From contig JAIOZK010000018.1 of assembly GCA_021740625.1 (NCBI GenBank), positions 1 to 64,000 of the forward strand: a DNA stretch of 64,000 bases. The letters are read 5' to 3'. This DNA is from Bacteroidales bacterium (GTDB lineage: Bacteria > Bacteroidota > Bacteroidia > Bacteroidales > JAIOZK01). How positions within the stretch are numbered: position 1 is the stretch's first letter; each line of letters opens with the position of its first letter. A program made the position numbers and the translations under genes. The notes under the pieces were generated by a model, which did not search any database, was not told the origin of the DNA, and worked only from the letters and a program-made list of their open reading frames with translations. This document shows positions 53,198-62,500 of this stretch, one piece after another.

Positions 53198-54826
53198 ATG
53201 AACAACGCTATTTATAATTTCTCATCTCCGGAGAATGAACCTGTATTGAAATATATGAAAGGTTCGCCTGAAAGAGTTGAACTTGAAGAAGAACTTAAAA
53301 GACAGATCAATCAGGAGGTAGAGATCCCCCTGATTATAGACGGTAAAGAGATCCGGACTGGCAATACGACAGATGTCATCATGCCGCATGAACATGGTCA
53401 CGTACTGGCCAAATGTCACCAGGCAGGTGAGAAAGAGATCGGCATGGCCATCGATGCGGCATTGAAAGCGCACAGGCAATGGTCCGACCTTACCTGGACC
53501 ATTCGTGCATCCATCATGCTCAAAGCCGCCGATCTGATCTCGACAAAATACAGGGCAACCATCAATGCATCTACCATGCTGGGACAGAGCAAAAACATTT
53601 ACCAGTCGGAGATTGATGCTGTTTGCGAAGTGATAGACTTTTTAAAATACAATTCCTATTATGCAGGAAAGATTTATGAATCCCAGCCCAAATCCGCTTT
53701 CAACCAGTTGAACAGAATGGAATTCAGGGCACTGGAAGGATTCATCTTTGCCGTAAGTCCCTTTAATTTCACATCCATTGCCTCCAACCTCAACATGGCT
53801 CCCATCATCATGGGAAACACCACCATCTGGAAGCCGGCACCAACAGCCATTCTTTCAAACTATTATCTGATGAAGGTTTACATGGAAGCCGGCGTTCCTG
53901 CAGGGGTTATCAATTTCCTCCCTGGCAATGGACCGCAAATTGGCAAACAACTGATGGCATCACCGGATTTTGCAGGCTTTCATTTTACCGGTTCCAATCA
54001 AACTTTTAATACATTGTGGAAGCAGGTGAGCGAAAATCTAACGAAGTATAAATCCTATCCCAGGGTAGTTGGAGAAACAGGCGGGAAAGACTATATTTTC
54101 GTACATCCATCTGCAAAACCGGATGAAGTGGCAGCCAATACCATCCGTGGAGCATTCGAATACCAGGGACAGAAATGCTCAGCCGTTTCGCGCATGTATG
54201 TACCCACCTCCCTCTGGCCCGAACTCAAAGAATTGCTTGTAGATATGACAAATGACATCCGCATGGGTGAAGTGACCAATGTTAAAAATTTCATGAACGC
54301 CGTTATCGACGAAAAAGCATTTGATAAGATCACTGGTTATATTGAAGATGCCAAAGAATCCGCTGATGCGGAAATCATTGCGGGTGGCGAATACGACAAA
54401 TCAGAAGGTTATTACATCAGGCCCACCCTGGTGCAGGTAAAAGATCCAAGATTCAAGACCATGCAGGAAGAGATCTTTGGACCGGTACTCAGCATTTATG
54501 TATACCCGGACGAAAAACTGGAAGATACCATCAGGCTTTGCGATACCACCTCTCCTTTCGGGCTGACAGGCGCGGTATTTTCGAAAGACCGTGTAGCTGC
54601 CGCCAGGATTTGCGACCAGCTCCGGTATTCGGCCGGCAATTTCTATATCAATGACAAACCCACTGGGGCCATCGTCGGACTGCAACCCTTTGGAGGTTCA
54701 AGAATGTCGGGCACCAACGACAAAGCCGGCGGAGAGTTTAACCTGGTAAGATGGGTCAGCCCACGAACCATCAAAGAAACCTTTGTACCTGTGAGTGATT
54801 ATCGATATCCGTATATGAAAGAATAA
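53198..54826 (+). CDS. pruA: 1-Pyrroline-5-carboxylate dehydrogenase
   Basis: 542 residues from ATG 53198 (MNNAIYNFSSPENEPVLKY). An earlier in-frame start at 53168 lies inside the promoter and is rejected. Aldehyde dehydrogenase features: FIFAVSPFNFTSIASNLNMAPI, NAD-loop FHFTGSNQTFNTLWK, catalytic Glu in VVGETGGKDY (about 291) and catalytic Cys in EYQGQKCSAVSRMY (about 327). The sequence is of the P5CDH type. It oxidises glutamate semialdehyde to glutamate in proline breakdown. It has its own promoter and terminator. Confidence 0.95.
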   Translation: MNNAIYNFSSPENEPVLKYMKGSPERVELEEELKRQINQEVEIPLIIDGKEIRTGNTTDVIMPHEHGHVLAKCHQAGEKEIGMAIDAALKAHRQWSDLTWTIRASIMLKAADLISTKYRATINASTMLGQSKNIYQSEIDAVCEVIDFLKYNSYYAGKIYESQPKSAFNQLNRMEFRALEGFIFAVSPFNFTSIASNLNMAPIIMGNTTIWKPAPTAILSNYYLMKVYMEAGVPAGVINFLPGNGPQIGKQLMASPDFAGFHFTGSNQTFNTLWKQVSENLTKYKSYPRVVGETGGKDYIFVHPSAKPDEVAANTIRGAFEYQGQKCSAVSRMYVPTSLWPELKELLVDMTNDIRMGEVTNVKNFMNAVIDEKAFDKITGYIEDAKESADAEIIAGGEYDKSEGYYIRPTLVQVKDPRFKTMQEEIFGPVLSIYVYPDEKLEDTIRLCDTTSPFGLTGAVFSKDRVAAARICDQLRYSAGNFYINDKPTGAIVGLQPFGGSRMSGTNDKAGGEFNLVRWVSPRTIKETFVPVSDYRYPYMKE

Positions 54827-54833
54827 ATAACAA

Positions 54834-54866
54834 AAAACCGGTCGGTAAAAGTGGCCGGTTTTTTTT
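54834..54866 (+). terminator. Rho-independent terminator after pruA
   Basis: Arms AAAACCGGTC and GGCCGGTTTT (one G-U pair), 12-base loop, followed by a run of T. Confidence 0.85.
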
Positions 54867-54896
54867 ATATTTACACTTTTAGCAACATCAAGTATT

Positions 54897-56105
54897 ATGA
54901 ACAAATGGGCCACCCTTTTCCTGATCTTTTTTTCATGCGGTATTTATGCCCAGGAGATCAAATATGAATCATTCAACGATCTCTCGAAAAACATCATCTT
55001 GCAGGGATTTTTCAATTACTCATCAGATTATTATTTCATTTTCATTCCTGTTGTTACCGATGACTGGTCGTTTTTCTATTACGGATCCTACAATACAAGG
55101 AGCAGCACATCCTTTATCAAAGATGACTATTTTCTGAAAAATGATTACTTCGGAAATGCCAGGAAACTTTTTAAAAAAGAAATATTTGAAAGCGTTGAAA
55201 TGGAACTCTTTCCGGAATTGCCAGACAAAGACTCCCTGATGACCATCAAAGTCCTGAACAAAGACGAAAGGATGTTCGACCTTATTTATCACCCGACTCA
55301 TGCCGACAGTTTTTCCCTGGTGAAGGTACATCCAGACAAAACCGTCACCAAAACATGGAAGTTTAATGATGATGAAATATACGAGATCGATATACAACAG
55401 GGAACTGAATACATGAAAGTGTTTAACCTCTACAAAAAAGATACACTGTTTCAAACACAGTATATCGACACACGAAAAGCCAGGTTCTATAGGATTGATT
55501 ATAACTACAACAAAAAGGGCCTAAAGAATAAAACATATTTCAAGGGCAGGGTGGGCCAAAACAAATTGAAGCTTTACCGCTATTTCGACTATATTTACTT
55601 GAACGGGCTTCTATCGGTATATCACAAAAAGAAAAGATCAGGCAGAATACTGGAAACCATAAAGTATTATTATAACAGCCAGGGACAGCTAACAGGCACA
55701 ACCAAAATCAACAATACGGAGGCACCCAACTGGAATCTTAAATATGATTATGAAAATGGGCAATTAACAGAAAAGAATATTTACCAGGGGCCTGAACATG
55801 TTTTTCGGATACAATATCTTTATACCTCCAATGGAGAAATCGATAAAATTATATTTGATGAGTTGAAAAGCAATATCCAGAAAATCGCTTCTTTTGACTA
55901 CAATCTGATGAAAAGGATTTATGGAATCTCCATTACAAGGAAAAAAGGTGGTTTTACTTCTAAGTTCCAGTCAGAGCTGGCCCTCAATTATAATAAAAAG
56001 GGAAATATTGATGTGATCTATGAACTTGACAAAAGCGGAAGGATCATCAATGAAGTAGATTTTGTGTACTACCCCGAACCCATTCCTTCGACAAATGCAA
56101 AATAA
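54897..56105 (+). CDS. Hypothetical secreted protein with YD-like repeats
   Basis: 402 residues. Signal peptide MNKWATLFLIFFSCGIYAQ. The first half has no recognised domain. The second half has recurring Tyr-x-Tyr-(x)n-Gly units: YYYNSQGQLTGTTK, YDYENGQLTEKNIY, YLYTSNGEIDKI, LNYNKKGNIDVIYE. These resemble YD/RHS-type strand repeats but are too few for a toxin. No sorting domain is seen, so it may be periplasmic or exported otherwise. It lies between pruA and the cyd operon. Confidence 0.65.
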   Translation: MNKWATLFLIFFSCGIYAQEIKYESFNDLSKNIILQGFFNYSSDYYFIFIPVVTDDWSFFYYGSYNTRSSTSFIKDDYFLKNDYFGNARKLFKKEIFESVEMELFPELPDKDSLMTIKVLNKDERMFDLIYHPTHADSFSLVKVHPDKTVTKTWKFNDDEIYEIDIQQGTEYMKVFNLYKKDTLFQTQYIDTRKARFYRIDYNYNKKGLKNKTYFKGRVGQNKLKLYRYFDYIYLNGLLSVYHKKKRSGRILETIKYYYNSQGQLTGTTKINNTEAPNWNLKYDYENGQLTEKNIYQGPEHVFRIQYLYTSNGEIDKIIFDELKSNIQKIASFDYNLMKRIYGISITRKKGGFTSKFQSELALNYNKKGNIDVIYELDKSGRIINEVDFVYYPEPIPSTNAK

Positions 56106-56216
56106 TTGAACTGTATTTGTTTTGAATGTCAATCCCTTCAAAAAAATACAAGCAGACCATAATTCCAGGTAAAAGTCATCAGGCCTTTATTTATAAAAAT
56201 TATAAATTACACTTAA

Positions 56217-56236
56217 TTAAGTATCCGAATACTTAA
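56217..56236. promoter_or_regulatory. Near-perfect 20-base palindrome, putative operator of the cyd operon
   Basis: Arms TTAAGTAT and ATACTTAA around CCGA (9 of 10 pairs). It occupies the place where the -33 element would be for the -7 box at 56242. This is the setting of a repressor or redox-sensor site. Confidence 0.6.
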
Positions 56237-56241
56237 ATCAC

Positions 56242-56249
56242 TATTTTTG
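56242..56249 (+). promoter_or_regulatory. -7 element of the cyd operon
   Basis: TATTTTTG, exact TAnnTTTG, 28 bases before the DUF4492 ATG. No TTG lies upstream at the normal distance, which suggests activator-dependent or regulated use. Confidence 0.5.
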
Positions 56250-56277
56250 ATTCTCAATACTTCAAAGGCAAGATGAC

Positions 56278-56493
56278 ATGAAACTGCTTAGAAAAGTATT
56301 CAACTTTTACGTTGAAGGATTCAGGAACATGGATAAACTGGGCATCAAACTCTGGACCATCATCCTGATCAAGCTTTTCATCATGTTTGCCGTCCTCCGC
56401 CTGATCTTCTTTCCCAATTTCTTAAACTCCAAATTTGAATCCGACCAGGAAAAAAGCGATTACGTCATTGAACAATTAACAAAACCCAAGTAA
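56278..56493 (+). CDS. DUF4492 small membrane protein
   Basis: 71 residues: an amphipathic start FNFYVEGFRNMDKLGIKLW, one membrane helix (IILIKLFIMFAVLRLIFFP), and a charged tail. The DUF4492 family is repeatedly found just before cydA in Bacteroidota and some Campylobacterota, and the cydA gene starts 4 bases after its stop, so it belongs to the cytochrome bd operon. Its function is unknown; assembly or structural roles are possible. Confidence 0.85.
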   Translation: MKLLRKVFNFYVEGFRNMDKLGIKLWTIILIKLFIMFAVLRLIFFPNFLNSKFESDQEKSDYVIEQLTKPK

Positions 56494-56497
56494 CAAT

Positions 56498-58036
56498 ATG
56501 GAGAACATTGACATTTCATTAGTCGATTGGTCGCGAGCGCAATTTGCCCTGACGGCATTTTACCACTGGTTATTTGTGCCCCTGACCCTCGGCCTGTCGT
56601 TTATCATCGCCATTATGGAGACCTTATACGTCAGGACGGGAAATCCCGAATGGAAAAGAATCACCAAGTTCTGGATGATACTGTTCGGGATCAATTTTGC
56701 CATTGGCGTGGCAACCGGTATCATCCTGGAATTTGAGTTCGGGACCAACTGGTCGAATTATTCCTGGTTCGTAGGGGATATTTTCGGTGCTCCCCTGGCT
56801 GTGGAAGGCATCATGGCCTTTTTCCTTGAATCCACTTTTATTGCTGTGATGTTTTTTGGCTGGAATAAAGTCAGTAAAAAATTCCATCTTATGTCGACCT
56901 GGCTCGTAGCTTTCGGAGCCAACCTTTCAGCTTTGTGGATCCTGGTAGCCAATGCATGGATGCAAAATCCTGTGGGCATGCAATTCAACCCGGATACCGC
57001 CCGGAATGAAATGCAGAATTTCTGGGAGGTGCTCTTTTCCCCCACAGCCATCAGCAAATTCCTCCATACGATAACTTCAGGATATGTGCTGGCTGCCATC
57101 TTCGTAATCGGTATCAGCGCCTGGTTCCTTTTGAAAAAAAGACATCAGTTATTTGCCCAGAGAAGCATTGTTGTGGCTGCAGTATTCGGATTGCTTTCAG
57201 CAGCATTTCTGACCTTGTCGGGTGATTCATCAGCACGGGAAGTTGCAAGAGTTCAACCCATGAAGTTTGCAGCCATGGAAGGTCTTTATGATGGACAGAC
57301 CAATGCCCCCCTGGTTGCCATCGGATTTTTAGAAAAACCAACCCCACCCGGCATGGAGCGGGAATTCGCATTTAAACTGGAAATACCCAATATGCTTTCG
57401 TATATGGCATTTCTTTCCCCCAACGCTTTCGTTCCCGGCATCAAGGACCTGGTCAGGGGCAATCCTGATCAGGACATTGAATCCTATTTTTCCAAGATGG
57501 AAAGGGGGAAGAAAGCGCAAAAGGCACTGGCTGACTATAAAAAATATAAGAAGGAAGGCAATGAGGAAAAAAGTGCCCGGGCTTTACAAGTTTTTGAAAA
57601 GAATTATGACAGTTTTGGATTCGGCTATTATGATGATCCGCAAAAACTCATCCCCAACGTACCCCTTAGTTTTTATTCCTTCCATGCAATGGTGATCCTG
57701 GGTGTGCATTTCGGGATTGTATTCCTGCTTTCACTCATATTCTTATACAACAAAAGTCTGCCAAGACAGAGATGGTTCCTGTGGATTTCATTTATTACCA
57801 TTCCCTTTGCCTACCTGGCAACCATGCTTGGATGGACTGTTGCCGAATTGGGCCGTCAGCCATGGGTGATCCAGGATCTTATGCCTACTTTGTCTGCAGT
57901 TTCGAATATTTCGAGTCGCAATGTGCAAATAACATTCTGGCTGTTTGCCTTCATTTTCACAGCATTGCTGATTGCAGAATTCTTTATCATGCGTCGTCAA
58001 ATTCTTAAAGGACCCAAAGAAGAAGGAGGAAATTAA
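56498..58036 (+). CDS. cydA: Cytochrome bd ubiquinol oxidase subunit I
   Basis: 512 residues, about nine helices. LVDWSRAQFALTAFYHWLFVPLTLGLSF opens the protein (heme b595 His), GRQPWVIQDLMPT is the invariant block, and a long insert between KLEIPNMLSYMAFLSPNAFVPGIKDL and VPLSFYSFHAM makes a long quinol-binding Q-loop as in the E. coli type. It oxidises menaquinol and reduces oxygen without proton pumping, usually at low oxygen. The cydB start follows 1 base after its stop, with a good AGGAGG site inside its last codons. Confidence 0.96.
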   Translation: MENIDISLVDWSRAQFALTAFYHWLFVPLTLGLSFIIAIMETLYVRTGNPEWKRITKFWMILFGINFAIGVATGIILEFEFGTNWSNYSWFVGDIFGAPLAVEGIMAFFLESTFIAVMFFGWNKVSKKFHLMSTWLVAFGANLSALWILVANAWMQNPVGMQFNPDTARNEMQNFWEVLFSPTAISKFLHTITSGYVLAAIFVIGISAWFLLKKRHQLFAQRSIVVAAVFGLLSAAFLTLSGDSSAREVARVQPMKFAAMEGLYDGQTNAPLVAIGFLEKPTPPGMEREFAFKLEIPNMLSYMAFLSPNAFVPGIKDLVRGNPDQDIESYFSKMERGKKAQKALADYKKYKKEGNEEKSARALQVFEKNYDSFGFGYYDDPQKLIPNVPLSFYSFHAMVILGVHFGIVFLLSLIFLYNKSLPRQRWFLWISFITIPFAYLATMLGWTVAELGRQPWVIQDLMPTLSAVSNISSRNVQITFWLFAFIFTALLIAEFFIMRRQILKGPKEEGGN

Positions 58037-58037
58037 A

Positions 58038-59189
58038 ATGTTTGAAAATTTATCACATCTCGCATTGCAGCAATACTGGTGGATCATCATATCCCTGCTT
58101 GCTGGTATACTTGTCTTCCTGATGTTTGTTCAGGGAGGACAAACCCTGATCTTCACGCTTGGTAAATCAAAATTACAGCGCAACATGCTGGTAAACTCCC
58201 TGGGAAGAAAATGGGAATTCACATTTACCACGCTCGTTACTTTTGGTGGTGCATTCTTTGCCTCTTTCCCATTGTTTTACGCTACCAGTTTCGGTGGGGC
58301 TTACTGGGTATGGATCATCATATTGTTTGCCTTCATCATACAGGCAGTTTCCTATGAATTTCGTTCAAAACCAAACAACATTTTCGGTGCAAGAACCTAT
58401 GAAGGCTTCCTGTTTGTGAATGGCCTCCTCGGAACCATTTTGATCGGAACGGCTGTAGCTACTTTTTTTACCGGATCCAAATTTCTGGTAAACGAATACA
58501 ACCAATCCACCTGGCAAACTGCCTGGGGCGGACTGGAACTGGCATTTGATTTCGGAAGATATGCAACTTTCATCAACCTTTCGCTGGGACTGGCCGTATT
58601 TTTCCTTGCCCGTTCCCTGGCATTGTTGTATTTTATGAACAACATCGATGATGATGAGCTCATGGGATGGTCGAAGAAGAAACTCTGGAACAATGCCATT
58701 CCTTTCGTATTTTTCTTTTTGTTCTTCCTCGTGAATATCCTGCTAAGAAAAGGATTTGCCTATGATCCGGAAACCATGGTCGTTTCCATGGAAGCATACA
58801 AATACCTGCACAACATCCTCGACATGCCCATCAATACGATCATACTGCTTGTGGGAGTTGTCCTGGTGCTTTATGGTATCATCAGATCCATGCTGGTCAG
58901 ATGGTCATACGGCATCTGGTATGCAGGCCTCGGAACCATCTTAACTGTATTTGCCCTTTTCATCCTGGCCGGTTTTAACAATACGGCATTTTATCCTTCG
59001 GTTTATGACCTGCAAAGCTCCCTGACCATCAGGAACGCTTCCTCAAGTCATTATACTTTAACAGCCATGAGCTATGTTTCATTGATGGTGCCCTTTGTGA
59101 TCGCCTATATCTGGTGGGCCTGGAAATCGATCAACAACAAAAAGATCGATGCTGCCGAAATGCAGGACGAAAGCGGACATAATTATTAA
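58038..59189 (+). CDS. cydB: Cytochrome bd ubiquinol oxidase subunit II
   Basis: 383 residues from ATG 58038 (MFENLSHLALQQYWWIIISLLAG). The frame is open 22 codons further upstream, but these lie inside cydA, while AGGAGG sits 7 bases before the ATG. About eight or nine helices; features are FVQGGQTLIFTLGKSKLQRNMLVNSLGRKWEFTFTTLVTFGGAFFASFP and the RSMLVRWSYGIWYAGLGT loop. It supports the heme core in CydA. A 40-codon reading frame begins 19 bases after its stop. Confidence 0.95.
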   Translation: MFENLSHLALQQYWWIIISLLAGILVFLMFVQGGQTLIFTLGKSKLQRNMLVNSLGRKWEFTFTTLVTFGGAFFASFPLFYATSFGGAYWVWIIILFAFIIQAVSYEFRSKPNNIFGARTYEGFLFVNGLLGTILIGTAVATFFTGSKFLVNEYNQSTWQTAWGGLELAFDFGRYATFINLSLGLAVFFLARSLALLYFMNNIDDDELMGWSKKKLWNNAIPFVFFFLFFLVNILLRKGFAYDPETMVVSMEAYKYLHNILDMPINTIILLVGVVLVLYGIIRSMLVRWSYGIWYAGLGTILTVFALFILAGFNNTAFYPSVYDLQSSLTIRNASSSHYTLTAMSYVSLMVPFVIAYIWWAWKSINNKKIDAAEMQDESGHNY

Positions 59190-59208
59190 ACAATAAAATC
59201 AGAGAACT

Positions 59209-59331
59209 ATGTTTGAACAAATATTATGGTTATTATCCTGGCCGGTTTTTATCTTTATAACCTACCGGCTGGTGCTTGTTGCAGTAAAAAAGCTGGAAAA
59301 AAAGATAGCCCTTGAAAAGAAAGCAGATTGA
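59209..59331 (+). CDS. 40-residue single-helix protein, candidate CydX-like cytochrome bd subunit
   Basis: ATG 59209 to TGA 59329-59331. The product starts MFEQILWLLSWPVFIF, continues with a hydrophobic stretch to about residue 26 and ends in a basic tail KKLEKKIALEKKAD. Size, one N-terminal Trp-containing helix, charged cytoplasmic end, and position right after cydB all equal CydX of E. coli, although no clear sequence similarity can be claimed. The long Q-loop of this CydA fits an enzyme that uses such a subunit. The spacing to cydB is 19 bases, and a terminator hairpin follows. Confidence 0.65.
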   Translation: MFEQILWLLSWPVFIFITYRLVLVAVKKLEKKIALEKKAD

Positions 59332-59367
59332 CATATTGGTTTAATCGTATCATTTTTTGCTTGCTTT

Positions 59368-59394
59368 AACGCGGTCTTAGTCAACGATCGCGTT
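59368..59394 (+). terminator. Terminator-like hairpin after the cyd operon
   Basis: Arms AACGCGGTC and GATCGCGTT (one G-U pair) with a 9-base loop, followed by TTAAATTTT. Confidence 0.6.
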
Positions 59395-59516
59395 TTAAAT
59401 TTTCTGTCAGGATCTTGGCAACCTCTGATAACTTGTCCCTGTCATTAAAAGGTGAAGGTTAAATTGAAACTTAGTATCTTTACGCACTACATAATTGAAA
59501 TGAATAATCCAAAAAA

Positions 59517-62500
59517 ATGAAAAAAGTATTTTTATTCCTGATGCTTGGAATAATTAGTATTTCCGGCATCTATGCACAAAACGAACCTGCACAGGCCGAT
59601 ACTGCTGATTATCCTTACTGGATAGAGATGATGCAGGATCCTGAAGCAAATTATTACGAAACAGTCAAAGCTTTCGAAACCTACTGGGAAGGAAGAGAGA
59701 TTACCAAGGGAAGCGGCTGGAAGCCTTTCAAAAGATGGGAATATTCCATGCGGTTCCACATCCGTCCCGACGGAAGTCGCTTACCACAAGACCATGACAT
59801 CAAAGCATATAATGATTTCAAAGCCAGCAATCCACCAAGCCGCGATTTCACAGGCAACTGGATCAGCCTGGGCCCCTTTGAATTGCCCCAGGGTGACCGG
59901 GGGTACAAAGGCCTTGGCCGCCTGAATGCCATTGCCTTTCATCCAACTGATTCCGATATCATTTATGTAGGAGCCCCGCAGGGTGGCTGCTGGAAGACAA
60001 CGGATGGCGGTTCCACCTGGGAAAGCAACACGGATGCACTCCCTTCACTCGGTGTTTCCGCGATTATCGTGGATTATAACAACCCCGACAATATATACAT
60101 CGGAACCGGTGATCGCGATGCAGGCGATGCTGCAGGCGTGGGTGTATACAAAAGTGATGATGCCGGAGGAACCTGGGTGGAACACAACAACGGAATGGGC
60201 AACAAGATCGTTGGCAGATTGTTGCAACACCCAAGCGATCCGAACAATATGCTCGCTGCAACAAGCGGTGGAATCTATAAAACAACAGATGCAGGTGACA
60301 ATTGGGTTTTGAAGCAAGGCGGTAATTTCAAGGAAATCGTTTTCAAACCCGGCAACCCCAATGTTGTTTATGCCGCCAGTGGCGGATCATTTTATAAATC
60401 ATCCAACAACGGTGAAAGCTGGAGCCAGGTCAGCAACGGACTTCCGGGTGGTTACCGGGGCGTCATCGCTGTAACCCCCGACAACCCCGATGTTGTATAT
60501 TTCCTGATCACCAATAGCGATTCTTTTAAAGGATTATACCGTTCGTCGAACTCCGGAAACTCCTTTACCGAAAAATCAACCTCACCCAATATCATGAGCT
60601 GGGGATGCAATGGCGGAAGCGGCGGACAGGCCTGGTACGACCTGGATATCGCAGCCGACCCAAATGATGAAGACATTATTTATGCCGGTGGCGTAAACTG
60701 CTTCAAATCATCCAATGGTGGTGTTACATGGCAAATCAACTCCCACTGGTGGGGGGATTGTAACGTACCATCCGTGCATGCCGACCTGCATGTGCTGGAA
60801 TGGAATCCCGTTGACGGAAGATTGTACGCCGGCAATGATGGTGGCATTTACTGGACCGATAATGGCGGTTCCACCTGGATTGAGATCACCGAAGGACTTG
60901 CCATCGGGCAGGTTTATAAGATCGGTCAGAGTGCCACGGTCAGAGATATGTGCGTGAACGGTTACCAGGACAATGGCTCTTCTACCTACCTCGGAACACA
61001 CTGGCAGAATGTTGGTGGCGGTGACGGCATGGAATGCGCCGTTGACCACGAAGATGCAAATTACAGTTATTATACCCTTTACTATGGATCCATTTACAGG
61101 GTTTACAACAACCAGAGTTCTACCCAGGTGGCCGGCCAGGGAGTGAACGGCATTACCGAATCGGGTGCCTGGATCACACCTTTCTGCCTGCTCCCCGCAA
61201 ATTCGGAAGTGATGTTCGCAGGCTATAAAAATATCTGGCGCTGCGACAACATCAAAAGCGGAAATCCAAGCTGGAAAAAAATCAGCAATAACCTGGGCGG
61301 AAGCAATTCACAAAACCTCAGGGTACTTGAAGCTTCACCGGCCGATGAGAATCTCCTCTATGCCGCACGCTACGATAACAAAATGTTCAGAACGGACAAT
61401 GCACTGGATGGCAATCCTTCCTGGACCGACCTGACCTCCCTGCTGCCGCCGGGTGGCGCCAGCCCGACAGATATAGAGGCACACCCGGAAGATCCCAATA
61501 TTGTATACATTACATATAATTCCAAAGTTTATAAGTCTGTCGACAAAGGTCAGACCTGGGAAGATATCACGGTAAATCTGCCCAGCACAAGTTTAAATAC
61601 AATCGAATATTACAAGAACAGTCCGGACGGCTTATACGTGGGATCAAATGTAGGTATTTTCTACCGTGATAATTCCATGAGTGAATGGATAGAGTTTTCG
61701 GATGGTTTACCCGCTTCCAGCGAAATCACAGAAGTTGAAATCTATTATCATCCTGACAGCGTTGAAAATGATGTGCTGAGGGCCTCAACTTATGGCCGTG
61801 GACTGTGGGAGTCAGAACCCTATTATTATGCTCCCGTAGCTGATTTCTATGCCAGCGAGGATACCATCCCCGTGGGCTGCCCGGTGGATTATTTTGATAA
61901 TTCAACCGGCATTCCCCATTATTACCAATGGACTTTCGAAGGTGCCACACCGGAAACCTCAACGGAAAGGAATCCATCCGATATTGTTTACAATGATGAA
62001 GGAACTTTTAGTGTTACGCTTGAAGTCAGTAATCCTGCCGGTAACGATGTGCTAACAAAAGAAGAATTTATTACTGTAAGCGCCACCGCCCTGCCCAATG
62101 TTGATTTCACTGCAAGTTCCACAGCCGTCTGTGTGGGAGATACCGTTCAGTTCACCGATCAGACACAAAATTGTCCCACCGGCTGGTTGTGGGAATTCGA
62201 TCCCGATGATGTGAACTTCGTGAATGGCTCCAATGAAAACTCCCAGCACCCAGAGCTTGAATTTCCCAATCCGGGTACCTACACGGTTACACTAACTTCT
62301 ACAAACAATGCAGGTAGCAACAGCAAAACAAAAACTGATTATTTAAACAGTGGAGGAGCCATCATTCCTTTTGCCGAAGATTTTGAATCTGCTTCTTTCA
62401 CAGCCCGGGGCTGGACCATTGAGAATGATGATTTCGGCAAAACCTGGACCATTGATACGGTTTCCGGAACAACACCCGGGAACCATGCTGCCTGGATAAA

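Noticed and set aside
57972-58037. Longer cydB start inside cydA
   Set aside because: The extra 22 codons are cydA sequence in another frame; AGGAGG points to ATG 58038.
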